Below, piece by piece: positions 1 to 7,563 of a DNA stretch of 39,244 bases. Under the pieces are notes generated by a model. That model had not been told where the DNA came from, made no database searches, and saw only the letters and a program-made list of their open reading frames with translations. A program made the translations under genes and the position numbers. This DNA is from Micromonospora sp. KC213 (lineage in GTDB: Bacteria > Actinomycetota > Actinomycetes > Mycobacteriales > Micromonosporaceae): contig NZ_SMKF01000037.1 of the NCBI RefSeq assembly GCF_004348325.1, positions 1 through 39,244 on the forward strand, read 5' to 3'. The first letter of the stretch is position 1. The number at the start of each line of letters is the position of its first letter.

Positions 1-2
1 GG

Positions 3-500
3 CGGCAGCAGGGCTGGGATCCGATGGGGGAACTCCAGTCGCTGCGCTCCGAGCTGAGCCGCCTGGTCGGCGGCCGGGGCACCTCCCCGGACGTCGAGCT
101 GGCGGAGACCACCGACGGTTGGGAGGTGGTGGTGCGGCTGCCCGGGGTGGCGCCCGAGGAGGTCGCCGTCGAACTGGACGACCGGGAGCTGTGCGTCCGG
201 GCCCGATCCGAGGCCGAGGTCAACGCCGACCACGGCATTCCCGGCGGGTTCGAGACCCGAGGCTTCGAATACCGGGTCGACCTGCCGTCGCGGGTGGACC
301 CCGACGCCATCGACGCGGTGATGGACCACGGCCTATTGCGGGTCCATCTGCCCCGGGCCAAGCGGCCCGCGCCGCGCACCATCATCGTCGGCCACGCCGG
401 CCAGCGCGGTGGTCCCGCCGCCGGGGGTACGCCCACCGTGACCGATCCCGCCGCGGACCGGGAACTGCACCACCCGGACACCGCCATCGAACGGCCGTAG
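3..500 (+). CDS. Hsp20/alpha-crystallin small heat-shock protein (5' end outside window)
   Basis: Small heat-shock proteins are ATP-independent holdases that bind unfolding proteins in the cytoplasm. The alpha-crystallin domain covers most of the protein: DVELAETTDGWEVVVRLPGV opens it, and a GLLRVHLPRAKR-type strand near residue 110 closes it. An ATG at 24 gives 158 residues, but the frame stays open to the first base. The codons just before that ATG read RQQGWDP, and Hsp20 proteins usually begin with an R-R-x-G-W-D-P-x-x-E-L segment, so the true start is probably upstream of the window. The tail after about residue 125 is Gly/Pro/Ala-rich and probably disordered. The stop lies 7 bases before the next gene, which suggests co-transcription. 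Confidence 0.85.
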   Translation, partial: RQQGWDPMGELQSLRSELSRLVGGRGTSPDVELAETTDGWEVVVRLPGVAPEEVAVELDDRELCVRARSEAEVNADHGIPGGFETRGFEYRVDLPSRVDPDAIDAVMDHGLLRVHLPRAKRPAPRTIIVGHAGQRGGPAAGGTPTVTDPAADRELHHPDTAIERP

Positions 501-507
501 GGGTCGC

Positions 508-1635
508 GTGGGTACCCCGTCACTGCTCGGCCCGGTGGGCGAGCGCGTACCCGACGTCTCCCGGATCGCGGTGCTGCGTGCCAACGCCCTCGGCGACTTC
601 ATCTTCCTGCTGCCGGCGTTGGAGTCGCTGCGGGCCGCGTACCCGGAGGCGGAGATCGTGCTGCTCGGCGCGCCGTGGCACGCGAAGCTCTGGCGCGACC
701 GGCCCGGCCCGGTGGACCGGGTGCTGGTGATCCCGCCGGCGCCCGGCATCCGCGACCCGGACCCGGACGAGGAACCGGCCGCCATGGACGACTTCCTGAC
801 CGCCACGGCGAAGGAGGGCTTCGACCTGGCGTTGCAGGTGCACGGCGGCGGCGCCAACTCCAACCCAGTCGTCAGCCGGCTCGGTGCCCGGGTCACCGCC
901 GGCCTGCGCGCCGACGGCGCGCCGCCGTTGGACCGCTGGATCCGGTACGTCTACTACCAGCACGAGGTGATCCGTTACCTGGAGGTCACCGCCCTGGTCG
1001 GCGCGCCCGCCGTCACGATCATCCCCGCGCTGGCCGTCACCGACGCCGACCGCGCCGAGGCGCGCCACGTGCTCGGCGAGCCGGACCGGCAGCGCGTCGC
1101 GCTGCACCCGGGGGCCACCGACAGCCGCCGCCGCTGGCCCGCCGACCGCTTCGGCGAGGTCGCCCGCGCACTGCACCACGACGGGTACGAGGTGCTGGTC
1201 ACCGGCACCCCCGCCGAACAGGACCTGGTGGACGCGGTCGTCGCGGCGGCCGGCGTGCCGGTCCGTCCGCAGGTCGGCACGCTCGGCCTCGGCGGGCTGG
1301 CCGCCGCGTACCAGGGCTGTGCGCTGGTCGTCTCCAACGACACCGGGCCGCTGCACCTGGCCGGCGCGGTCGGCACCGCCACCGTCGGCGTGTACTGGCT
1401 CGGCAACCTGATCAACGGAGCGACGCCGCTGCGCGCCCGACACCGGCCGATCGCCTCCTGGACGACGCACTGCCCGGTCTGCGGGGTCGACTGCACCCCG
1501 GGGATCTACCCGCACCGCCCGGGCGACGGCGACTGCCCGCACCGGGACTCGTTCGTCGCGGACGTGCCGGTGGTGGAGGTGCTGGAGGCCGCCGCCGAGT
1601 TGCTGCACCCGGAGCCGGGCACCCCGGACGCCTGA
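508..1635 (+). CDS. Glycosyltransferase family 9 (heptosyltransferase-like)
   Basis: GT9 enzymes transfer heptose from ADP-heptose and have a GT-B fold. The N-terminal domain opens with IAVLRANALGDFIFLLPALE (about residues 20-39), the usual family start with the acceptor-side GD. The nucleotide-sugar motif SNDTGPLHLAGAVGT is near residues 275-290. A C-terminal segment CPVCGVDC...CPHRDSF carries four to five cysteines and is common in actinobacterial members; a metal-binding role is only a guess. The GTG start at 508 has a weak G-rich ribosome site. The gene follows hsp20 directly and converges on a GT2 gene that overlaps an HldE-like gene, which supports heptose or a related sugar as donor. 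Acceptor and product are unknown. Family call is firm, substrate is inferred. Confidence 0.88.
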   Translation: MGTPSLLGPVGERVPDVSRIAVLRANALGDFIFLLPALESLRAAYPEAEIVLLGAPWHAKLWRDRPGPVDRVLVIPPAPGIRDPDPDEEPAAMDDFLTATAKEGFDLALQVHGGGANSNPVVSRLGARVTAGLRADGAPPLDRWIRYVYYQHEVIRYLEVTALVGAPAVTIIPALAVTDADRAEARHVLGEPDRQRVALHPGATDSRRRWPADRFGEVARALHHDGYEVLVTGTPAEQDLVDAVVAAAGVPVRPQVGTLGLGGLAAAYQGCALVVSNDTGPLHLAGAVGTATVGVYWLGNLINGATPLRARHRPIASWTTHCPVCGVDCTPGIYPHRPGDGDCPHRDSFVADVPVVEVLEAAAELLHPEPGTPDA

Positions 1636-1650
1636 CGGTCCCCCTCAGGC
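1630..1650. terminator. Short convergent hairpin holding both stop codons
   Basis: GCCTGA (1630-1635) pairs with TCAGGC (1645-1650) across a 9-base loop. The TGA of the GT9 gene and the TGA of the GT2 gene on the other strand lie inside the two arms. The stem is only 6 bp, so a terminator role is tentative. Confidence 0.35.
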
Positions 1651-2523
1651 CGGCTGGGGGGTGTCGGAGTCGGCGAGCACCACCTCCCACGCCTCCACGT
1701 CGCGTTCGGTGACGGTGGTCGGTGACTCCAGGTGGTACGCGCCGCTGGGCAGGACCCCCGCGCCGCCGTGGCGCGCCATCACCGCGAGTTGCGCGGCGAC
1801 GTCCTCCCCCTGGTGTTTCTCCTGCACCCGCCGCCAGAAGTCGAAGCCGCCGCAGTCGACCAACGCCGCCCGGTCGTACAGCACGCAGCCGCCGACCCAG
1901 GAGACCTTGTACGCCCGCCAGGCCCCGGGCGGCAGGTCCAGCTTCCGCGTCACGTGCAGCAGGTTCGCCGCCGGGTGGATCGACGCCCGCTGCCACTGCC
2001 GGGTGCCCGGGCGGATCCGCTCCGGTACGACCGGCCCGTCCCACTCCTCGTAGTGCTCGTGGGTTTCCGGGCGCACGTCGTCGACGTACGACAAGCCGTG
2101 CACCGCGTTACCGACGAAGCCGCAGCGCAGCTCGCCGATCGCGGTGACCAGCCGGTGCAGGGTGCCCGGTTCCAGCCAGACGTCGTCGTCGAGGCAGAGC
2201 ACGTACCGGGCCACGGAACGGTCCAGCAGGTACGCCCGGTGCTCGGCCAACCCGCGCCGGGGCAGCCGACGGGTCAGCAGTACCGGGTGACCCCGGTGGC
2301 GCAGCACCCGGACCATGGTGGCCGCCGCCGGGTGCGCGTACGCCGGTTCGCCGTCGGACTGGTCGCTGATCACCACACCGAACCCGTCGACCCCCTCCTG
2401 GGCGGCCAGCCCGGAGAGGGTGACCGCCAGTTCGGCGGGACGGTTGCGGGTCGGTACCAGCACGTCGAGTTCGCGGGGTCGACGGAACTCCTCGGCCGAG
2501 CCGGGGTCGAGCGGTCGGTTCAC
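1645..2523 (-). CDS. Glycosyltransferase family 2
   Basis: This is an inverting GT-A glycosyltransferase that uses a nucleotide-sugar donor in the cytoplasm. The N-terminus has the family signature DVLVPTRNRPAELAVTLSGL (about residues 20-39). The metal-binding acidic motif YVLCLDDDVWLEPG is near residue 112. A W-V-G-G-C-V-L-Y-D-R segment and an acidic H-Q-G-E-D-V-A motif later in the protein match the acceptor and catalytic-base region of GT2 enzymes. There is no membrane segment. The GTG start at 2523 overlaps the stop of the upstream HldE-like gene as GTGA, so the two are very likely translationally coupled. That links this enzyme to the same sugar pathway. Donor and acceptor are not known. 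Confidence 0.88.
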   Translation of the reverse strand: MNRPLDPGSAEEFRRPRELDVLVPTRNRPAELAVTLSGLAAQEGVDGFGVVISDQSDGEPAYAHPAAATMVRVLRHRGHPVLLTRRLPRRGLAEHRAYLLDRSVARYVLCLDDDVWLEPGTLHRLVTAIGELRCGFVGNAVHGLSYVDDVRPETHEHYEEWDGPVVPERIRPGTRQWQRASIHPAANLLHVTRKLDLPPGAWRAYKVSWVGGCVLYDRAALVDCGGFDFWRRVQEKHQGEDVAAQLAVMARHGGAGVLPSGAYHLESPTTVTERDVEAWEVVLADSDTPQPA

Positions 2524-4388
2524 GCGGTCCTGCCCATACGGTGCGCTGTGGTGGTGCCGGTCGCGCCCACCGACGGCGGTCCATTGTTCCCGGCTTGGTC
2601 GGGCTGCGGCGACGCGTTCCCCTGGGCACGGATCCGGTCGATGATGGCGGAGGTGGACCGGTCCGGCACGTACCCGAGGGTGCGGACCTGGCCCCCGAGC
2701 CGGCGTACCAGCGGCGCCTCCGGCACCATCTCCGGCGGATAGTCGCCGCCCTTGACGTACACGTCGGGCCGGACGGTCTCGATGAGGGCGGCCGGCGAGT
2801 CCTCCTCGAAGATCACCACGTGGTCCACGCAGGACAGCGCGGCGAGCAGGGCGGTGCGGTCCTCCACCGGGTTGACCGGCCGGTCCGGGCCCTTGAGCCG
2901 GCGGACGCTGCTGTCCGAGTTCACCGCCACCACCAGTAGATCACCCAGCGTGCGGGCCTGCTCCAGGTACCGCACGTGGCCGGGATGCAGCACGTCGAAG
3001 CAGCCGTTGGTGAACACGATGGACCGGCCGGCCCGCCGGTGGTCGGCGACGATCGCGTCCAGCTCGTCCCGGCCGACCAGCGGGGGGTGGGCGGCCCCGC
3101 CCGGGGTCGTGCCGAGGGCGGCGAGCAGGTCGTCGCGGCGGCACACGCAGGTGCCGGTGTCCGACACGGTGATGGTGGCGGCGAGCTGCGCCAGCTGGGC
3201 GGCGGTGGCCAGCGGCGCGTCGGCCGCCAGGGCCAGCGTCATCGCCGCCAGGTAGGCGTCGCCCGCACCGACCGCGTGGCTGGCCGGCACCGGGACGCTG
3301 TGGCTGCGGCGGGGCTCGCCGTCCGCGCCGGCGACCACCGCCCCCTCGGTGTCCAGGGTCACCGCCACCACGTCCGCGCCGGTGTGCTCGCGCAACTCGG
3401 CCAGGCGGGACTCGGCGAGCACCACCCGGTCGACGCCCTCGCCGACGGTGACGCCGGCACCGGTGACGCTGCGACCGTCCGCGCTCAACGCGACCCGTCC
3501 CGTACGCGGGGTCGACCCGGTCGATCCGGTCGGGGGGTGGCCGAAGCCGGGCGGGTCGGTGCTCAGCGGGCGTTCGCCCGCGCCACCCGGTGCGGCCCCG
3601 ACGACGAGTTCCGACGGCCCGTCGGACGGGTCGGCGGGCGGATGGTCGAGGTGCAGTTCGGAAGCGGCGGCACGGGTGGGTACGGGCATGGCGCCGAAAC
3701 CGGCCGCGGCGCGGGCCAGTAGCCGGGCGGCCTCGGCGAAGCTCGGGGTCACCACGGTCGGGGCGAGACCGCGCCAGTCGGCCAGGTCGTGGGCGTCCAA
3801 CGCCACCGTCGGGTAGCGGTCGCGGTTGGCGACCAGCCAGGCGCGTACCGGTGCGGGCAGCGCGCCCAGGCCGTAGTCGCACACCACCAGGGTGGGTGCC
3901 GTGCCGGCGGCGGCCTTCAGCTCCTCGGTGGCGCAGTCCAGCGCGGTGAGCAGGCACCCCACCCCGTCGGCGTCGAGCGGGTCCTCGGGGTCGCCGGAGT
4001 CCTCGCGGAGCAGGATCTGGTTGCCGGCCAGCATCCGCCGTTTCACCGGCGTGGGCCGGTGCTGCTGGCTGACCGTACGGTCCCAGACGCCCGCGCGATC
4101 CAGGCAGTCGTGCAGTTCGTCGCCGGCCACGTCGGCACCGACCGGGGCGACCAGCAGCGCCCGGCCGCCGAGGGTCGCGACGTTGACCGCCGTGTTGGCC
4201 GCACCGCCGGCGGCGGAGATGCGCCGGCGCAGGGTGAGGACCGGGGCGGGCGCCTCGCGGCAGAGTCGGTCGGACTCGGCGAAACGCCACTCGTCGAGCA
4301 TGGCGTCGCCGACGACCAGGACGGGACGCCCCAGCCAGCTCTCCACGACGGTGGCGAGCCGGCGCTGTTCCGCTGCTGCTCCTGCCAT
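2520..4388 (-). CDS. hldE: Bifunctional HldE-like heptose 7-phosphate kinase / heptose 1-phosphate nucleotidyltransferase
   Basis: HldE enzymes phosphorylate D-glycero-D-manno-heptose 7-phosphate and later couple the 1-phosphate to a nucleotide, giving ADP-heptose. Counting from the ATG at 4388 (622 residues), the N-terminal PfkB kinase domain shows VLVVGDAMLDEW (about 23-34), the substrate motif GGAANTAVNVA (about 61-71) and the catalytic GAGD (about 374-377). The C-terminal nucleotidyltransferase shows NGCFDVLHPGH (about 461-471, HxGH type) and VKGGDY (about 545-550). The kinase is interrupted by a Pro/Gly/Ser/Thr-rich stretch at about 231-321. A start at 4445 would add 19 residues, but the ATG at 4388 has GGGGGAG about 10 bases upstream and is preferred. 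Both domains look intact. The sugar isomer and the nucleotide (ADP or GDP) cannot be read from sequence. Confidence 0.88.
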   Translation of the reverse strand: MAGAAAEQRRLATVVESWLGRPVLVVGDAMLDEWRFAESDRLCREAPAPVLTLRRRISAAGGAANTAVNVATLGGRALLVAPVGADVAGDELHDCLDRAGVWDRTVSQQHRPTPVKRRMLAGNQILLREDSGDPEDPLDADGVGCLLTALDCATEELKAAAGTAPTLVVCDYGLGALPAPVRAWLVANRDRYPTVALDAHDLADWRGLAPTVVTPSFAEAARLLARAAAGFGAMPVPTRAAASELHLDHPPADPSDGPSELVVGAAPGGAGERPLSTDPPGFGHPPTGSTGSTPRTGRVALSADGRSVTGAGVTVGEGVDRVVLAESRLAELREHTGADVVAVTLDTEGAVVAGADGEPRRSHSVPVPASHAVGAGDAYLAAMTLALAADAPLATAAQLAQLAATITVSDTGTCVCRRDDLLAALGTTPGGAAHPPLVGRDELDAIVADHRRAGRSIVFTNGCFDVLHPGHVRYLEQARTLGDLLVVAVNSDSSVRRLKGPDRPVNPVEDRTALLAALSCVDHVVIFEEDSPAALIETVRPDVYVKGGDYPPEMVPEAPLVRRLGGQVRTLGYVPDRSTSAIIDRIRAQGNASPQPDQAGNNGPPSVGATGTTTAHRMGRTA

Positions 4389-4501
4389 GCTCTGCCGACT
4401 CCCCCCAGGCCCGCCGACCAAACCCGCCCCGGCCCGGTTGATCATGGATTTGGTGGCGGTGAGACCTCATGGTCACCGGAGGGTGGTGGCGGGGCGGGGG
4501 G

Positions 4502-4993
4502 TCACTTCAGGATCAGGCGGTTGGTCTGCTCGAAGACGTCCAGGTCGGCCAGGGTCTCCGGGACCGAGGCGGACAGCGGCGAGGGGAACGCGTTGCGGGG
4601 GAAGAAGGCGGCGTCGATGGTCTCGTCGGTCACCCGGGCGAGTTCGCCGTCCCAGTCCTCGACCCGGAACGCCGTGGTGAAGATCTGGTACGTGTGGCCG
4701 TACATGTTGGTGTGGGTGCGGTCCGGGCCGGTGTACAGGGCGAAGGCGCTGACCCGCAGCGCCCGCAGGCCGGTCTCCTCGCGGACCTCGCGCACCGCGC
4801 AGTCGGCGATCGACTCGCCCAGTTCCATCGCGCCCGCCGGCAGCGCCCAGTGGCCGTTGTCCGAGCGTTGGATCAGCAGGACCCGACCGGCGTTGTCGCG
4901 TACCACGGCACGGGCGCCGACGAACATCAGCGTCCGGTCACCGGCCAGGGCGCGCAACTGTCCCACGTACGAGTCGGCCCAGGAGATGCTCAC
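4502..4993 (-). CDS. NUDIX hydrolase
   Basis: NUDIX enzymes hydrolyse nucleoside diphosphates linked to another moiety, using Mg2+ in the cytoplasm. The Nudix box GX5EX7REUXEEXGU is complete near residues 54-76 (G-AMELG-E-SIADCAV-REVREETGL). The preceding W-A-L-P-A-G segment is the usual lead-in. At 163 residues the protein is a single-domain enzyme. The GTG start at 4993 lies 6 bases after a TAAATT -10 box on the same strand, which implies a leaderless message. It lies upstream of the HldE-like gene on the same strand with about 110 bases between, and the two could share a transcript. The substrate is unknown. Confidence 0.9.
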   Translation of the reverse strand: MSISWADSYVGQLRALAGDRTLMFVGARAVVRDNAGRVLLIQRSDNGHWALPAGAMELGESIADCAVREVREETGLRALRVSAFALYTGPDRTHTNMYGHTYQIFTTAFRVEDWDGELARVTDETIDAAFFPRNAFPSPLSASVPETLADLDVFEQTNRLILK

Positions 4994-4999
4994 CCCGAC

Positions 5000-5005
5000 A
5001 ATTTA
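5000..5005 (-). promoter_or_regulatory. -10 box of leaderless NUDIX gene
   Basis: On the minus strand TAAATT is followed by 6 bases (gtcggg) and then the GTG start. This places the expected transcription start on the start codon. No clear -35 box is visible. Confidence 0.5.
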
Positions 5006-5072
5006 CGCAGGCGGATCCGCCCGCCCGGTGAGTTTCGGGGGTTCCCAACATGTGACCGGCGACACTAACTTT

Positions 5073-5222
5073 GATGCCAGGGAAGCCGGCATCGGCCTTG
5101 ACGTCCGAAAGGTGGCAGGCCCGTAACGGTTTTCGGCGATTCGTCGCCGATTGGGTGGGGACCCTACTCCTGAGGCATCCCTCCCAGGGGCGGCCCCGGC
5201 GTTCGCACCGCGCCGGGGCCGC
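5073..5222 (+). ncRNA. Hairpin-rich intergenic region, candidate structured RNA
   Basis: The 313-base gap 4994-5306 has no convincing gene but holds three perfect hairpins: GATGCC/GGCATC (5073-5078 with 5088-5093), CGGCGA-TTCG-TCGCCG with a UUCG tetraloop (5134-5149), and a 12-bp stem GCGGCCCCGGCG (5190-5201 with 5211-5222). Between the last two lies an unpaired C-rich stretch with CATCCCTCCCA that could pair with G-rich ribosome sites. TTGACG at 5098 resembles a -35 box but has no good -10 at normal spacing. The transcribed strand and function are unknown. I match no known RNA family. The elements might instead belong to the 3' region of the minus-strand oxidoreductase gene. Confidence 0.25.
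5190..5222. terminator. Strong 12-bp GC hairpin
   Basis: GCGGCCCCGGCG at 5190-5201 pairs perfectly with 5211-5222 around a 9-base loop. It lies 85 bases downstream of the minus-strand oxidoreductase stop and has no U-run on that side. On the plus strand it is followed by CTTCCT. It may terminate either strand. Confidence 0.45.
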
Positions 5223-5306
5223 CTTCCTGTGCGGGGCGACCCGCACCGTCATTCTCCCGAAGTCGCGTCGGTGCTGTCCGGACAATCCATGAAACACCCT
5301 CACGAA

Positions 5307-6320
5307 CTACTCTTCGGCGGTGCTGATCAGGACCTTTCCCACTACCGAGTCTTCCACCGCCTGGTGCGCCGCTGCGGTCTCGGCCAGCGGGAACCGGTGC
5401 AGTGGCAGCCCGGCCTCCGCGCCCACCCGTACGCCACCCTGGGCGACCGCCGCCGCCACATCGGTCACCGCCTGCGCCTTGGCCGCCCGCGGCGCGGTGT
5501 AGACGAGGACGAACTGCCAGCGGGCGTTGGCCACCATCAGCGGCCGGATCGGCAGGGTCACCTCGTCCCCGCCGTCGTCGGCGTACACACAGACCGCGCC
5601 GCCGGCCCGCAACAGCGCGACGTCCGCCGCGGCGTTACGGGCGGCGGACACCTCGACGATCGTGTGCACCCCGTCGGGCGCGATCTTGCGGACCTCCCGG
5701 ACCACATCCTGCTCCCGGTAGTTCACCACGAACGACGCCCCGGCCGCCGCGGCCAGTTGGCCCTTCTCCGGGCTGCTCACCGTGGCGACCACGCACGCGT
5801 CCGCCCAGGCGGCGAGCTGGACGGCCGCGTTGCCGACCGCGCCCGCGCCGCCCTGCACCAGCACCACATGATCGCTGAGCGCACCCGGGTGCAGCTTGCC
5901 CGGCATGTACTCGCCGGCCGTCAGGCAGCGGTGCGCGGTCAGGAAGGGGATGCCCAGGCAGGCGCCCAGGTCGAAGGAGGCGCCGCCGAGCGGCACCGCC
6001 TGCCGGACCGGCACCACCGTGTACTCCGCCGCGGTGCCCCACGGCCGCTGCCACGCGGCCTCCCAGACCCACACCCGCTCGCCGACCAACTCCTGGTCGA
6101 CGCCCGCGCCGACCGCCTCGACCACGCCCGCGCCGTCCTGGCCAGGGGTCTGCCAGCCGGCCGGCAGCGGCCACTGCCGCCGCCCCTTACAGTCGGTCGG
6201 ATTCACCCCGGAAACGGCGAGCCGAACCAGCACCTCACCCGCTCCCGGCTCCGGCACCGGCCGGTCGACCAGCTCAAGCACGGAGGGGTCACCGGTGCGT
6301 TCGTACACGATCGCCTTCAT
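5307..6320 (-). CDS. NAD(P)H:quinone oxidoreductase / zinc-independent MDR alcohol dehydrogenase
   Basis: This is a member of the medium-chain dehydrogenase superfamily, quinone-reductase branch. The N-terminal GroES-like domain reads MKAIVYERTGDPSVLEL, with SGVNPTDCKGR near residue 40, where the N-P-T-D form lacks the catalytic zinc cysteine. The Rossmann motif VLVQGGAGAVGNAAVQLA is near residues 150-170. The C-terminal H-Q-A-V-E-D-S-V-V-G-K-V-L segment is typical of QOR proteins. The ATG at 6320 is preferred over the GTG one codon upstream because GAGGAG lies 6 bases before that GTGATG. The cofactor is probably NADPH. The substrate could be a quinone or an enone. It stands alone in its orientation with no clear operon. 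Confidence 0.9.
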   Translation of the reverse strand: MKAIVYERTGDPSVLELVDRPVPEPGAGEVLVRLAVSGVNPTDCKGRRQWPLPAGWQTPGQDGAGVVEAVGAGVDQELVGERVWVWEAAWQRPWGTAAEYTVVPVRQAVPLGGASFDLGACLGIPFLTAHRCLTAGEYMPGKLHPGALSDHVVLVQGGAGAVGNAAVQLAAWADACVVATVSSPEKGQLAAAAGASFVVNYREQDVVREVRKIAPDGVHTIVEVSAARNAAADVALLRAGGAVCVYADDGGDEVTLPIRPLMVANARWQFVLVYTAPRAAKAQAVTDVAAAVAQGGVRVGAEAGLPLHRFPLAETAAAHQAVEDSVVGKVLISTAEE

Positions 6321-6431
6321 CACCGTCTCCTCAAGCTCGGATCGAAGCCCTACCCGGACTGGACGGGATCATTCCGATCCGGCTCGCTGCGCGAACCGTA
6401 TAACCCGGTAGTCGCCGACAGGGGAGTGATC

Positions 6432-6593
6432 ATGCGGGACATACCGGTACTGGTGGCGCCGAGGCCGTCCGGCGCGCAGGCAACGGGGAACGACCTCCCG
6501 GTGGACGATCCGGAACCAGCCTCACCACGCCCGACGGCGGACGAGCCCGGGCGGCCCTTCCTGCCGTGCTCCAGCCGCAGCCGGCGCATCTGA
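6432..6593 (+). CDS. Possible 53-residue small protein
   Basis: This is a short ORF in the 406-base gap between two minus-strand genes. It starts MRDIPVLVAPRP and ends CSSRSRRI. The body is rich in Pro, Asp/Glu and Arg and looks disordered, with one cysteine near the end. A GGGGAG ribosome site lies 5-6 bases upstream of the ATG at 6432, and an in-frame GTG lies two codons earlier. CGTATAACCC about 35 bases upstream resembles a -10 box. Codon use is GC-rich at the third position but not decisive. I do not recognise the protein. It may be noncoding. Confidence 0.35.
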   Translation: MRDIPVLVAPRPSGAQATGNDLPVDDPEPASPRPTADEPGRPFLPCSSRSRRI

Positions 6594-6627
6594 CGGGGGA
6601 GGGCCGGTACGGTGACCCGGTCAAACC

Positions 6628-6678
6628 GGCGTGCCCGGTCTCCTGGCGTGCCTGATCTCTCGGCGTGCCCGGTCGGTA
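6628..6678. repeat. Three tandem 17-bp repeats
   Basis: GGCGTGCCCGGTCTCCT, GGCGTGCCTGATCTCTC and GGCGTGCCCGGTCGGTA start at 6628, 6645 and 6662, an exact 17-base period. The first eight bases are identical in all three. They lie in noncoding sequence just past the stop of the minus-strand HAD gene and 35 bases after the small plus-strand ORF. A protein-binding iteron or a slippage product are both possible. Confidence 0.6.
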
Positions 6679-6726
6679 AGCTTTCGCGGGGGCGTCCCGC
6701 GCCGACGACCCGCAACGCCCGCCAGG

Positions 6727-7383
6727 TCAGCCGAGTCGCTCCACGACCTCCGGCGTGAGAGCGTCCACCGAGGCCAACGTCACGGCGGCCAGCGCCGCCG
6801 CGTCCGGGTCCAGCGGGTACGCCCCGTGCGGCACCGCCACCACCCGCATGCCGGCGGCGGCCGCGGAGCGTACCCCGTTGGAGGAGTCCTCGATCGCGAC
6901 GCAGCGGGCCGGGTCGACGCCGAGCCGTTCGGCGACGGCGAGCCAGACGTCCGGCGCGGGCTTGCCCCGCGCGGTCTCCTCGGTGGAGAGGGTGACCCGG
7001 AAGGCGTCGGCCAGGCCGGTGGCGGCCAGCGCCGCCGCGATCAGCCGGGTGGGCGAGGAACTGGCCAGCCCCAGCGGCCACCGCCCGGCCATCCGGCGCA
7101 CCACCGTGTCGGCGTCGTCGATCAGCGGTACCCGCCGCGCGTACCGTCGGGTCATCTCCTCGACCACCTCGGTGGCGACCTGCGCCGAGGTACGGTCGAC
7201 GCCCAACTCGCCGCTGAGGTAGTCGGCCCACTCGCCGGTGCTCATCCCCATCAGCCGGCGCTGGGTGTCCGGCTGCCAGGTGCCACCGTGCGTGGCCACG
7301 TACGCCCGCCGCACCTCCTCCCAGACCGGCTCCGAGTCCACGATCACGCCGTCCAGGTCGAAAATCACCGCATCCACCGTCAC
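6727..7383 (-). CDS. HAD-superfamily phosphatase, beta-phosphoglucomutase-like
   Basis: HAD subfamily IA enzyme acting on a small phosphorylated metabolite. Motif I is DAVIFDLDGVIVDSEPVWEE at the start, with the nucleophile Asp and the acid/base Asp two residues later. Motif II is LASSSPTRL, the catalytic Lys lies in RGKPAPDVWL, and motif IV is CVAIEDSSNGVRSA. The V-D-S-E-P-x-W start and the helical cap are typical of beta-phosphoglucomutase-like sugar phosphatases. The GTG start at 7383 (218 residues) is chosen because the HAD motif normally lies within a few residues of the N-terminus and GAGAGGA precedes it. A longer frame to 7488 adds low-complexity residues. The exact substrate is unknown. 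Confidence 0.92.
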   Translation of the reverse strand: MTVDAVIFDLDGVIVDSEPVWEEVRRAYVATHGGTWQPDTQRRLMGMSTGEWADYLSGELGVDRTSAQVATEVVEEMTRRYARRVPLIDDADTVVRRMAGRWPLGLASSSPTRLIAAALAATGLADAFRVTLSTEETARGKPAPDVWLAVAERLGVDPARCVAIEDSSNGVRSAAAAGMRVVAVPHGAYPLDPDAAALAAVTLASVDALTPEVVERLG

Positions 7384-7563
7384 CCGTCCATCCTCTCCGA
7401 CCCGGGGCCATCTCTCACCCTTCACCCCGCCGCCCGGCCCGCGCTGCCGTGCGGCCCGCGCCGCCACCAGCCTCGCCGGCTGCGGCATCCTGGGTGTCGC
7501 GGCGTCGGGACAGGGCAGGGTGCCGCACTCGGCGCCACCGCGGCTCGGACCGCCCCGGGGTGG

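Noticed and set aside
2108..2629. Second minus-strand frame across the GT2/HldE junction
   Set aside because: Arg/Pro-rich shadow in another frame of two well-supported genes.
508..4388. Antibiotic biosynthetic gene cluster
   Set aside because: Only three sugar genes are present; no polyketide, peptide or resistance genes are next to them in view.
5040..5306. tRNA or known riboswitch
   Set aside because: No cloverleaf with TTCGA-type T loop and CCA-side acceptor stem, and no motif of known riboswitches that I recognise.
5151..6593. 480-codon plus-strand frame across the oxidoreductase gene
   Set aside because: Antisense to an intact quinone reductase. Only its last 53 codons, outside that gene, were kept as a possible small protein.
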